Shown in pieces: positions 1-5,607 of a stretch of 5,607 nt of DNA. This DNA is from Scatomonas sp963661545 (GTDB lineage: Bacteria > Bacillota > Clostridia > Lachnospirales > Lachnospiraceae), in contig CAVLCU010000143.1 in the NCBI GenBank assembly GCA_963661545.1, forward strand, positions 1-5,607. The letters run 5' to 3'. The notes under the pieces are model-generated. The model was not told the DNA's origin and did not search any database. It saw nothing but the letters and a program-made list of their open reading frames with translations. The position numbers were made by a program, and so were the translations under genes. Every line of letters starts with the position of its first letter. The stretch's first letter is position 1.

Positions 1-17
1 CTTGCCCGTCCGATGTC

Positions 18-53
18 TGCGCAGCTGTGCAAGCGAGCTTGCCCATCTGTGCA
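18..53. repeat. Imperfect GC-rich hairpin at left edge
   Basis: The arms 18-33 and 38-53 pair around a CGAG tetraloop (34-37). Of 16 positions, 13 are Watson-Crick and one is a G-U wobble; the five pairs next to the loop (GCAAG/CTTGC) are perfect. No T-run follows, so it does not look like an intrinsic terminator. It contains GAGCTTGCCC (35-44), which recurs at 5456-5465, and lies next to CCGTCCG motifs at 6-12 and 58-64. This suggests a fragment of a dispersed intergenic palindromic repeat, but a family cannot be named from one window. Confidence 0.45.
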
Positions 54-75
54 TCCGCCGTCCGGGGCTTTCAGA

Positions 76-89
76 GTAAAACGTTTCAT
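76..89. promoter_or_regulatory. Candidate LacI-family operator
   Basis: An 8-bp perfect palindrome, AAACGTTT (79-86), sits in the context GTAAAACGTTTCAT. A central CG step flanked by A and T runs is the usual core of LacI/GalR-family operators and of CcpA cre sites. The match to the cre consensus is incomplete: the leading TG and the late C are missing. It lies about 130 bp before the start of the operon, and a LacI-family regulator is encoded just downstream of that operon. Assigning the site to that regulator is inference. Confidence 0.4.
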
Positions 90-123
90 AAAATTGGTTC
101 AATAATTAATGGCTTTGATTCCG

Positions 124-152
124 TTGTTGCCGGGGGGCGGTCAGGATATAGT
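124..152 (+). promoter_or_regulatory. Candidate sigma-A promoter of the operon
   Basis: A TATAGT box (147-152, five of six matches to TATAAT) lies 17 nt after a weak -35 hexamer TTGTTG (124-129). Transcription would begin near 159, giving a leader of about 55 nt before the ATG at 214. The weak -35 suits a promoter that depends on activation or relief of repression. The palindrome at 79-86 would lie about 75 bp upstream of the start site, which is not the classical position for steric repression, so a different promoter cannot be excluded. Confidence 0.35.
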
Positions 153-198
153 AAGGGGGACAGCAGAAGAGCCTGGCTTTGAGGCAGATTCAGTTTTT

Positions 199-205
199 AA
201 GGAGG
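199..205 (+). promoter_or_regulatory. Ribosome binding site fixing the start of gene 1
   Basis: AAGGAGG is a full anti-16S match 8 nt before the ATG at 214. It favours that codon over the in-frame ATG at 109, which has no such site and would add 35 residues with no resemblance to the downstream domain. The ATGs at 209 and 218 are out of frame. Confidence 0.85.
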
Positions 206-213
206 AAAATGGA

Positions 214-2142
214 ATGTATGGACAGGATTTTAAGTATTTTAACCTTTTGGACATCTTCAAGAACCGGGAGAAGGTAGAGGGGACGGGGGAGTGTGTTGCT
301 GTTTATGATTATACCGATTTCAACATGCGCTGGATTGAACCCCCCATCCCCATCTACTTTATTTCAACGGTAGATGAACGGGGCAATGGCAATGTGGCTC
401 CCATTTCTCTGGGAACCTGCTGCTGGGGGGAGCATCCCTGGGGCAGACATTACTATACCATCGGTGTGCAGCATACCCGTGATACCAACCGCAACCTGAA
501 GCTTACCAGGGAGTGCGTCATCAGCTATTGCAATGCCAGGCAGCTCAAGTCCTCTACCATTGCCTGCTGCCCCCTGCCCTATGGAATCAGCGAGATGGAT
601 GTGGCCAAATTTACTCCTCTTCCCTCCAAGCAGGTAAAGCCTTGCGGGATCAAGGAGTGCATTTCCAACCTGGAAGCTAAAGTCATCGATATGGTCGAGG
701 TATCCAATACCACCATTTTCGTGGTAGAGATTGTGGGCATGAGCGTTGACCGGCAGGCTCTGGAGGATGACAGACATACCAAGTATCAGCTGGGGATCGG
801 GGGTACGGATCTGGTATTTGAGATGTCCCTTACCGGCAGCCCGGCCCGCATGAACTACGGGGTAATTGATCAGAATAGAATTATGCCCTGTCCCTCCACC
901 ATCGGTGACGAGAAGGATTGGAAGGGAACCTTTGAGTCCTGGATGCTCTCAGAGCTTCACAGGGGACGTATCAATAAGAAGGAATACAAGAAGCTTCTGC
1001 TCCTAAATAAGAACTGGATCCGCAACCCTGACCCCACGGGAAATGCTGCAGTTAAGGAGGAGCTGACGAATCTGCTGCGGGATATGGTTTGGCGTCCCAT
1101 CCAGGACAATGATTACGAACGCAAGAATGATGTCCAGGCCAGAAAAGAGCATAACTATATCCGCCAGTCTGTGGGCTATTATGACTTCACCCATGAATTA
1201 ATGGAAGTAACCGGCAAGGATGCTGCCTCCTTCCTGGATCGGCTTTTGGTCGGCGGAGTCAGCAAGATCAAGCCCTGTGGCGCCAAATATATGACCATGT
1301 TGAATCCCCAGGGCATTATTATCGATGACCTTATCGTATTCCGTCCAAAAGAGGATACCTACTGGGTGTCCACCTTGAAGATCGACAAGATGTTCATCTG
1401 GTTTGATCACAACAGGAAGCCGGAAGAGGAGGTCTCCTACCGGGAAATCACCGATGAGAAGACCATGTACTCTGTGCAGGGTCCCAACTCTCGCAAGGTA
1501 TTGGATAAGATCCTGAAAAATTCCATCCGTGACCAGAAATTCTATACCATCCACGACAATGCCATTGAGGGCAAGGCAGTAAAGATCGCCCGCTGTGGTT
1601 ATACCGGAGAATTAGGTTATGAAATCTACTGCGACCCGGATGACGAGGTAATGATCGAAAACAAGCTGGAGGAAGCAGGTCTGGAGTACAACATCCAAAG
1701 GATTACCACCGATGTAATCGTCACCAGCCTTCCCAAGGAGAAGGGCTATGTTCTGATGAGTGATCTGGAGCGATTGAATCCCCTGGAGGCCGGATTTGAA
1801 TGGACCATTGACTGGAGCAAGGATTTCATCGGAAAGGCTGCCCTGGACAAGATCAAGGCCGAAGGCGGTCCCACCCAGACCATGATGGGCTTCACGATCG
1901 ACGATCCGAAGGCGGTTCTTCAGCATGAATGTAATGTTCTCAAAGACGGAAAAGGAATTGGCCGGATCAACAGTTATACCTACGGATATACGGTGGAAAA
2001 GATCATCGGATATTGCATGATCAACAAAGATGCCGCTAAGCCGGGAGACACGGTAAGCATCCACGGCTATAAGGCTCTTCTGACCGACCGTATTTTCTAT
2101 GACCCGGAAAATAAAAGAATCAAAGGGGGGGAATCAGCATGA
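214..2142 (+). CDS. Flavin reductase-like / GcvT-type THF-dependent methyltransferase (demethylase) fusion
   Basis: This 642-residue protein joins two enzyme modules. Residues about 41-205 resemble the FMN-binding split-barrel (flavin reductase, DIM6/NTAB) family: PPIPIYFISTVDERGNGNVA (43-62), NLKLTRECVISYCN (94-107), and FTPLPSKQVKPCGIKECISN (133-152) followed by LEAKV. A charged helical linker (about 237-310) leads to a GcvT module (about 312-642) with VGYYDFTHE (320-328), GIIIDDLIV (367-375), QGPNSRKVL (422-430), GYTGELGYE (462-470), NPLEAG (522-527) and the C-terminal barrel ending YDPENKR. D372 aligns with the catalytic Asp of glycine-cleavage T-proteins. The family moves one-carbon groups to tetrahydrofolate; LigM/DesA and DmdA relatives demethylate O- or S-methyl substrates. 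A stand-alone T-protein is about 370 residues and lacks the N-terminal domain. No glycine-cleavage partners are nearby and an isomerase gene overlaps the 3' end, so demethylation of a catabolic substrate is likelier than glycine cleavage. There is no signal peptide, so it is probably cytosolic. The substrate is unknown. Confidence 0.88.
   Translation: MYGQDFKYFNLLDIFKNREKVEGTGECVAVYDYTDFNMRWIEPPIPIYFISTVDERGNGNVAPISLGTCCWGEHPWGRHYYTIGVQHTRDTNRNLKLTRECVISYCNARQLKSSTIACCPLPYGISEMDVAKFTPLPSKQVKPCGIKECISNLEAKVIDMVEVSNTTIFVVEIVGMSVDRQALEDDRHTKYQLGIGGTDLVFEMSLTGSPARMNYGVIDQNRIMPCPSTIGDEKDWKGTFESWMLSELHRGRINKKEYKKLLLLNKNWIRNPDPTGNAAVKEELTNLLRDMVWRPIQDNDYERKNDVQARKEHNYIRQSVGYYDFTHELMEVTGKDAASFLDRLLVGGVSKIKPCGAKYMTMLNPQGIIIDDLIVFRPKEDTYWVSTLKIDKMFIWFDHNRKPEEEVSYREITDEKTMYSVQGPNSRKVLDKILKNSIRDQKFYTIHDNAIEGKAVKIARCGYTGELGYEIYCDPDDEVMIENKLEEAGLEYNIQRITTDVIVTSLPKEKGYVLMSDLERLNPLEAGFEWTIDWSKDFIGKAALDKIKAEGGPTQTMMGFTIDDPKAVLQHECNVLKDGKGIGRINSYTYGYTVEKIIGYCMINKDAAKPGDTVSIHGYKALLTDRIFYDPENKRIKGGESA
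2124..2131 (+). promoter_or_regulatory. Ribosome binding site of gene 2, inside gene 1
   Basis: A purine run, A followed by seven G (2124-2131), lies 7 nt before the ATG at 2139. With the ATGA stop-start overlap (2139-2142) it indicates translational coupling of the two enzymes, and so probably matched amounts of both. Confidence 0.6.
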
Positions 2143-3002
2143 GAATCGGCTTTAACGAAGCAAACAGCAAGGGCTGCCCGGGGCATTCTGTCCGGAAGGA
2201 CCTGGAACTGTGTGACCAATATGGCTTTGACCTGATCGATATCCAGTCGGAATGTCTGGACCGAGATCTGCAGGCAGGAAAGATTACGCTGGAGGAGATG
2301 GGAGATTTCTTCGCCACCCACCATCTGAAGATGGCCTCTTACAATGCCCTTTGCTCTTTTAATATGAAATCCACCCCCCAGGAAAAGGAGGCCGTCCTGG
2401 ATCAGCTCAGGGAAATTGTCCGCCGCTGCAAAATCCTGGGCTGCGGCATGGTGGTAGTAGTCCCCACCATGGACATTACCTGGCCCGCCTCCATCGACGA
2501 AATCAAGAAAGACACGGTGGAAGTGCTTCAATCCATGCTGCCCATTGTGGAACCGGAGGGAATCCGGCTCTCCATCGAGTTTGTCGCCTCTCCCACCATG
2601 ACCATCAACCGCTTTGATGAAGCATATGATATCATCCGGGAAGTCAATCATCCTCTGGTAGGATTGACGGTAGATGAATATCACTTCCGCAATATGGGAT
2701 CCACCTGGGAAGCTCTGGAGAAGGCTGACGGCTCCAGGATCTTCGTATGGCACCTGAACGGGTGCCAGCATGTACCCCTGGGGGCTTCCTACAATACAGA
2801 CGCTGTCCGTCTGTGGCCGGATGATGAGAAGGATTGCCTGGATCACAAGAGAATGGCAGATACCCTAAAAAAAATCGGCTTCAGCAAGGATAATTGCATC
2901 ATTGAGATTTTCCGTCCGGAATATTGGAAGCTCTCTCAGGAGGAGAATATAGCGAAATCCGCAGAGATTACAAAGGCACACGTTGCGAAATACTGGGATT
3001 GA
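2139..3002 (+). CDS. IolI-like sugar phosphate isomerase/epimerase (TIM barrel)
   Basis: This 287-residue protein belongs to the xylose isomerase-like / AP endonuclease 2 TIM-barrel superfamily. It resembles Bacillus subtilis IolI (2-keto-myo-inositol isomerase, about 278 residues, recalled rather than aligned by software) along its whole length: FNEA near the start, DLELCDQYG (21-29), THHLK (60-64), SIEFV (145-149), TVDEYHFRNMGS (177-188) and EIFRPEYWKLS (256-266). The four likely metal ligands are present: E147, D179, H205 and E256. Two loops differ: HIDD after the ligand His is HLNG here, and the usual PGxG after RVW is PDDE after RLW (224-230). The fold and metal site therefore look intact but the substrate may differ from inosose. 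It is cytosolic, with no signal peptide, and overlaps the demethylase-like gene by 4 nt, so it probably acts on the same pathway intermediate. Isomerase versus epimerase activity cannot be decided from sequence. Confidence 0.88.
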   Translation: MRIGFNEANSKGCPGHSVRKDLELCDQYGFDLIDIQSECLDRDLQAGKITLEEMGDFFATHHLKMASYNALCSFNMKSTPQEKEAVLDQLREIVRRCKILGCGMVVVVPTMDITWPASIDEIKKDTVEVLQSMLPIVEPEGIRLSIEFVASPTMTINRFDEAYDIIREVNHPLVGLTVDEYHFRNMGSTWEALEKADGSRIFVWHLNGCQHVPLGASYNTDAVRLWPDDEKDCLDHKRMADTLKKIGFSKDNCIIEIFRPEYWKLSQEENIAKSAEITKAHVAKYWD

Positions 3003-3015
3003 TGGTCCCTTTGGA

Positions 3016-3064
3016 AGCTGCTGCCTTGCTGATAAAGGATCAGTAAGGCAGCAGCTCTCTTTTT
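3016..3064 (+). terminator. Intrinsic terminator closing the two-gene operon
   Basis: The 18-nt arms 3016-3033 and 3039-3056 pair fully (17 Watson-Crick pairs, one G-U) around an AAAGG loop. A C/T stretch ending in five T (3060-3064) follows. It begins 14 nt after the stop codon of the isomerase gene. It separates the enzyme operon from the regulator, which has its own promoter. Confidence 0.92.
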
Positions 3065-3105
3065 CGGCGATTTGCACCTCCAGGGAAGAGAAATCCCCCT
3101 GACTC

Positions 3106-3134
3106 TTGAAAAAATAAACAAATTACGGTATGCT
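3106..3134 (+). promoter_or_regulatory. Sigma-A-type promoter of the regulator gene
   Basis: TTGAAA (3106-3111, five of six matches to TTGACA) and TATGCT (3129-3134, four of six matches to TATAAT) are separated by exactly 17 nt. Transcription would start near 3141, about 64 nt before the chosen start codon. The in-frame ATG at 3130 lies inside this -10 box and so cannot be the start on a transcript from this promoter. Confidence 0.65.
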
Positions 3135-3149
3135 CATATTGGTTTTAAT

Positions 3150-3174
3150 GGGAGCTCCTACTGTAAGGGCTCCC
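3150..3174 (+). other. Hairpin in the leader of the regulator mRNA
   Basis: GGGAGC (3150-3155) plus CCT (3157-3159) pair with AGG (3166-3168) plus GCTCCC (3169-3174). This gives nine base pairs with one bulged T and a six-base loop. No T-run follows, so it is not a terminator. It sits between the predicted transcription start and the ribosome site, where it could affect mRNA stability or translation, or its DNA form could be a binding site. It may equally be chance. Confidence 0.35.
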
Positions 3175-3204
3175 CCTCATCAAAAAGGAAAGCTTGGGAT
3201 TCGT

Positions 3205-5403
3205 ATGGCAACCATGAAAGATGTCGCCAAAGCGGCAAATGTATCTATAGCAACCGTGTCCAACATTATCAATGGCAAGTTTACCACCCGAAATGACACC
3301 TATTTCCGGGTGCAGCAGGCCATTCAGGATTTGAATTATCATCCGAATTTCTCTGCCCGTAATCTACGCTCCAATAAGGCCAGGCTATTGGGGGTAATCC
3401 TGCCCAAAATGAACGAATTCTATTCCGAGATCTATGACGGAATTGTATCTGCTTTAAGGGGTTCCAACATGTATCCGGTATTGAAGCTGCATTCGGACAG
3501 TGTCATGATGGAAAAGTCTATCCTGGAGGAGTTTATGTCGATCGGGGTCTCGGGAATTATTTTCGTCCCCTCCAGCTGCCGGGAAATCAGCAAAAAATAT
3601 CAGGAGATTCAATATCAGCAGATCCCCATTCTTTTGATGGAACGGGATATTCCCGGCATATCCTGCAGCAAGATTCTATTTGACAACTCTGCCTTGCTGG
3701 AAAGGGAATTGGACAAGTGGCTGGTGCAGAAGCGGGATCCGGTTCTCCTTCGATTGGAGGAAGATTATCTGTCAGAAGCAGAAGCTACACATTTATTTCA
3801 GAAAAAATATCCCCAGGGAAGCATCATAAAGGTAAAACCCCATAAAGACTATATGTTTTGCAGGATGGTGGAGTTGATGTCCGCCTCCTGGGACTCCGGA
3901 AAGGTCATTTTGGCAACCAATGCAGATATTGCCAATAGTGCCTTTGACGCCAGCGCCATGATGGGATTTTCCAACCAGATCTATGCTTTAACCGGCTCCA
4001 GCTGGAGGGTCTGCAAGGATACCGGCCGTCTTCACCGCCTGGAGCAAAACAGCTATCGATGCGGTTATATGGCTTCTGAACGGATCCGGGAATGCATCAA
4101 TGAAGAGGAATATGACACCAATCAGATCCTTCAAGTAGAACCCATCCGGGTTCCTCACAAGGCTCTCATCGACGAGAAAAGACTGCAGGAAGCAGAGACG
4201 ATTCGGATTCTGGTATTGGACTGCGAAGCAGTCACGGCTCTGGAGCAGCTATCTGTGGAGATGCAAAAGCGCAGCGGATGCCATTTTGATTTTGATAAGA
4301 AAAGCTATGGTCAGCTGAGTGCAGAAATCGACAAGGTCATGCAGGGGGACTGCGATTACGATATCTTAATGATCGACAAACCCTGGATCCAACGCTGCTT
4401 TGATGCCAAAATATTCCTAAATCTGGGAAATGAATTTGGCAGGGAGATCTTCGGCGCCTATCCGGATTTCGTTACGAAGGTCATGTATGAAAACAAATTC
4501 AGGCCCTGTTGTATTCCTTTTGTGGTAGGGGTACAGGCCATTTACTATCGTTCGGATTTATTTAAGGACAAAAAGATCCGAGATGAATATTGGATGCGGT
4601 ACGAAGTAGAATTGGACAAGCCAACCAACTGGCTGGCCTACAACCGCCTGGTGGCCTTTTTTACGAATTTTAAACATGGCGATACTGTCTTTGCCCATGG
4701 CACCATGGTAGCCAGCGCAGATGAGATCGGTCTTGTGGGGGAGTTTCTTCCGAGGCAATGGGCCTTTAATGGCAGTATGCTGGATTCCTACGGACATCTG
4801 GCCTTATCCTCCCCCGCCAACGAACGTGCCCTGGCCAATCTGGTGGAAACCTATGGATATACAGACCCCCTTCTATTGGGAAAAGTTCGGGATGAAGAGC
4901 TTTTTGCCGGCTTGCTTTCCGGGAAAATTCCCCTGGCCATTGGTTTTTCCAATCATTATCATCCCAATGCAGCAGCAGACAATACATACGACCAGCTGAT
5001 CGAGTCATTGCCTTTGCCAAGGCACCGGGCTATGGTAGGTGGTTATCTTTTGGGCATCAGCAAAACGACCCAAAAGGAAGAAGCATGCAGGGAATTTTTG
5101 AAATTGGTCATGAGCGATTATGCCTCCCTTGCCTTAATGCGCATGCAGGGTTTTGTTCCCACCACAGCCGTATACAAGAATGACTACCTCAGCCGTATCA
5201 ACCGCTGGATGGAACTGATGAAACTGGTATCCGCCAATCGATGCACCCGGGAGGAAATACGGACGCATCTGGGCAGTTATATCCCCAACGAAGAGATGGA
5301 TATCCTCCTGGCAGACATGATCCGACGGGCATTTCAAGGCGATCCGATCCGGGAATTATTAGAAGAGACGGAACAGAATATTTACAGCCGCATTTATCAA
5401 TGA
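3205..5403 (+). CDS. LacI-family regulator fused to a solute-binding-protein-like domain
   Basis: This 732-residue protein is about twice the usual LacI-family length. Residues 1-57 are a classic LacI helix-turn-helix and hinge: MATMKDVAKAANVSIATVSN, then YHPNFSARNLRS (45-56). Residues about 62-300 form a divergent LacI-type effector domain (LLGVILPKM, SGIIFVPSS). Residues about 333-732 resemble an ABC-transporter family 1 sugar-binding protein: YGQLSAEIDKVMQGDCDYDI (368-387), IPFVVGVQAIYYRSDLF (437-453), PTNW (473-476), LFAGLLSGKIPLAIGFS (566-582), MVGGYLLGISKTTQKEEACR (610-629) and GFVPTT (649-654). There is no signal peptide or lipobox, so it should sense ligand in the cytoplasm. The start at 3205 is chosen because MATMKDVAK is the canonical LacI N-terminus. 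Its ribosome site is modest (AAAGGAAAG at 3184-3192, or GGGA at 3196-3199), and the ATG at 3214 is an alternative. It has its own promoter and terminator. It probably controls the upstream operon and perhaps itself; this is inference from position. Confidence 0.88.
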   Translation: MATMKDVAKAANVSIATVSNIINGKFTTRNDTYFRVQQAIQDLNYHPNFSARNLRSNKARLLGVILPKMNEFYSEIYDGIVSALRGSNMYPVLKLHSDSVMMEKSILEEFMSIGVSGIIFVPSSCREISKKYQEIQYQQIPILLMERDIPGISCSKILFDNSALLERELDKWLVQKRDPVLLRLEEDYLSEAEATHLFQKKYPQGSIIKVKPHKDYMFCRMVELMSASWDSGKVILATNADIANSAFDASAMMGFSNQIYALTGSSWRVCKDTGRLHRLEQNSYRCGYMASERIRECINEEEYDTNQILQVEPIRVPHKALIDEKRLQEAETIRILVLDCEAVTALEQLSVEMQKRSGCHFDFDKKSYGQLSAEIDKVMQGDCDYDILMIDKPWIQRCFDAKIFLNLGNEFGREIFGAYPDFVTKVMYENKFRPCCIPFVVGVQAIYYRSDLFKDKKIRDEYWMRYEVELDKPTNWLAYNRLVAFFTNFKHGDTVFAHGTMVASADEIGLVGEFLPRQWAFNGSMLDSYGHLALSSPANERALANLVETYGYTDPLLLGKVRDEELFAGLLSGKIPLAIGFSNHYHPNAAADNTYDQLIESLPLPRHRAMVGGYLLGISKTTQKEEACREFLKLVMSDYASLALMRMQGFVPTTAVYKNDYLSRINRWMELMKLVSANRCTREEIRTHLGSYIPNEEMDILLADMIRRAFQGDPIRELLEETEQNIYSRIYQ

Positions 5404-5411
5404 AGACGCAG

Positions 5412-5447
5412 GCCCCCTGTCTTTGAGAAAGATAGGGGGCTTTTTTT
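5412..5447 (+). terminator. Intrinsic terminator of the regulator gene
   Basis: The 13-nt arms 5412-5424 and 5428-5440 pair fully (12 Watson-Crick pairs, one G-U) around a GAG loop. Seven T follow (5441-5447). It begins 8 nt after the stop codon. Confidence 0.93.
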
Positions 5448-5520
5448 CCCTTTAGGAGCTTGCCCCTCAGCCCGGCTGCTTGTCGGCCTTGGATGATTCC
5501 GTCTCACCACGTACGAAAGC

Positions 5521-5552
5521 CGACTGCTCCGCGCTACGCGCTCCCGCAGTCG
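5521..5552. repeat. Palindromic element A, two-tier hairpin
   Basis: The outer arms CGACTGC (5521-5527) and GCAGTCG (5546-5552) pair perfectly. Inside, GCGC (5531-5534) pairs with GCGC (5538-5541) across a TAC loop, with TCC and TCCC forming an internal loop. The surrounding stretch (5448-5607) has no convincing coding region. No T-run follows, so a terminator is unlikely. It looks like an intergenic REP-like element paired with the hairpin immediately downstream. Confidence 0.55.
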
Positions 5553-5554
5553 CC

Positions 5555-5600
5555 GCCAGTATCCGCAATCCGGACTATCGTCCTACTTGCGGATACTGGC
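5555..5600. repeat. Palindromic element B, long perfect inverted repeat
   Basis: The arms 5555-5568 (GCCAGTATCCGCAA) and 5587-5600 are perfect 14-nt reverse complements. The 18-nt loop holds a second short stem, GGAC (5572-5575) with GTCC (5580-5583), around TATC, leaving TCC and TAC as an internal loop. The layout is the same as the preceding hairpin: outer stem, small internal loop starting TCC, four-pair inner stem, 3-4 nt apical loop. No T-run follows. An intergenic repeat family is the best reading; a structured RNA is possible. Confidence 0.65.
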
Positions 5601-5607
5601 TTGCCCG

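Noticed and set aside
109..213. Longer form of gene 1 starting at the ATG at 109
   Set aside because: It has no ribosome site, its 35 extra residues are low-complexity with no domain resemblance, and a perfect AAGGAGG precedes the ATG at 214.
214..2142. True glycine cleavage T-protein (gcvT)
   Set aside because: The extra N-terminal flavin reductase-like domain, the altered folate motif and the lack of glycine-cleavage partner genes in the window argue for another role.
2097..2846. Long open frame on the minus strand opposite the isomerase gene
   Set aside because: It lies antisense to a clearly conserved gene, its predicted product resembles no family I recognise, and it looks like a codon-bias shadow.
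3130..3204. Longer form of the regulator starting at 3130
   Set aside because: That ATG lies in the predicted -10 box, and the extra 25 residues precede the canonical MATMKDVAK start of LacI-family proteins.
3072..3296. Small plus-strand open frame in the leader and 5' part of the regulator
   Set aside because: It overlaps the LacI helix-turn-helix coding sequence in another frame, spans the promoter, and has no ribosome site or recognisable motif.
3205..5403. Two genes (a repressor and a transporter binding protein) joined by a sequencing error
   Set aside because: The frame is open throughout, the second part has no signal peptide or lipobox, and no ribosome site with a start codon was seen at the domain junction, so a genuine fusion is more likely.
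5521..5600. CRISPR array, tRNA or terminator at the right edge
   Set aside because: There are no regularly spaced direct repeats, no cloverleaf or anticodon arm, and no T-run after either hairpin.

Overview
The window carries three genes, all on the + strand: a two-gene catabolic-looking operon followed by a separately transcribed regulator. Strong AAGGAGG-type ribosome sites, U-rich intrinsic terminators, mid-range base composition and the protein types suggest a Gram-positive anaerobe of the Clostridia, perhaps a Lachnospiraceae-like gut or soil bacterium. The genus cannot be told from this sequence.

Layout. Positions 1-60 hold an imperfect hairpin in a GC-rich intergenic repeat-like stretch. 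Positions 61-213 hold a candidate LacI-type operator (AAACGTTT), a candidate promoter and a strong ribosome site. Gene 1 (214-2142) encodes an unusual fusion of an FMN-binding split-barrel (flavin reductase-like) domain to a complete GcvT-type (aminomethyltransferase / THF-dependent demethylase) module. Gene 2 (2139-3002) overlaps it by 4 nt (ATGA) and encodes a TIM-barrel isomerase/epimerase that closely resembles IolI, the inosose isomerase of myo-inositol catabolism. A strong terminator (3016-3064) closes the operon. A good sigma-A-type promoter (3106-3134) and a leader with a hairpin precede gene 3 (3205-5403), a LacI-family regulator with an extra C-terminal domain resembling an ABC-transporter solute-binding protein but lacking a signal peptide. 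Its own terminator lies at 5412-5447. The right end (5448-5607) has no gene and contains two adjacent hairpins of similar architecture.

How the genes may work together (inference). The fusion enzyme would remove a one-carbon group, probably a methyl group, from a small substrate and pass it to tetrahydrofolate, with the split-barrel domain supplying flavin chemistry. The IolI-like enzyme would isomerise the resulting keto-cyclitol or keto-sugar. The LacI/solute-binding fusion would sense a sugar-like ligand inside the cell. An O-methylated cyclitol or sugar is therefore an attractive substrate guess, but nothing in the window proves it, and no transporter or dehydrogenase is present here.
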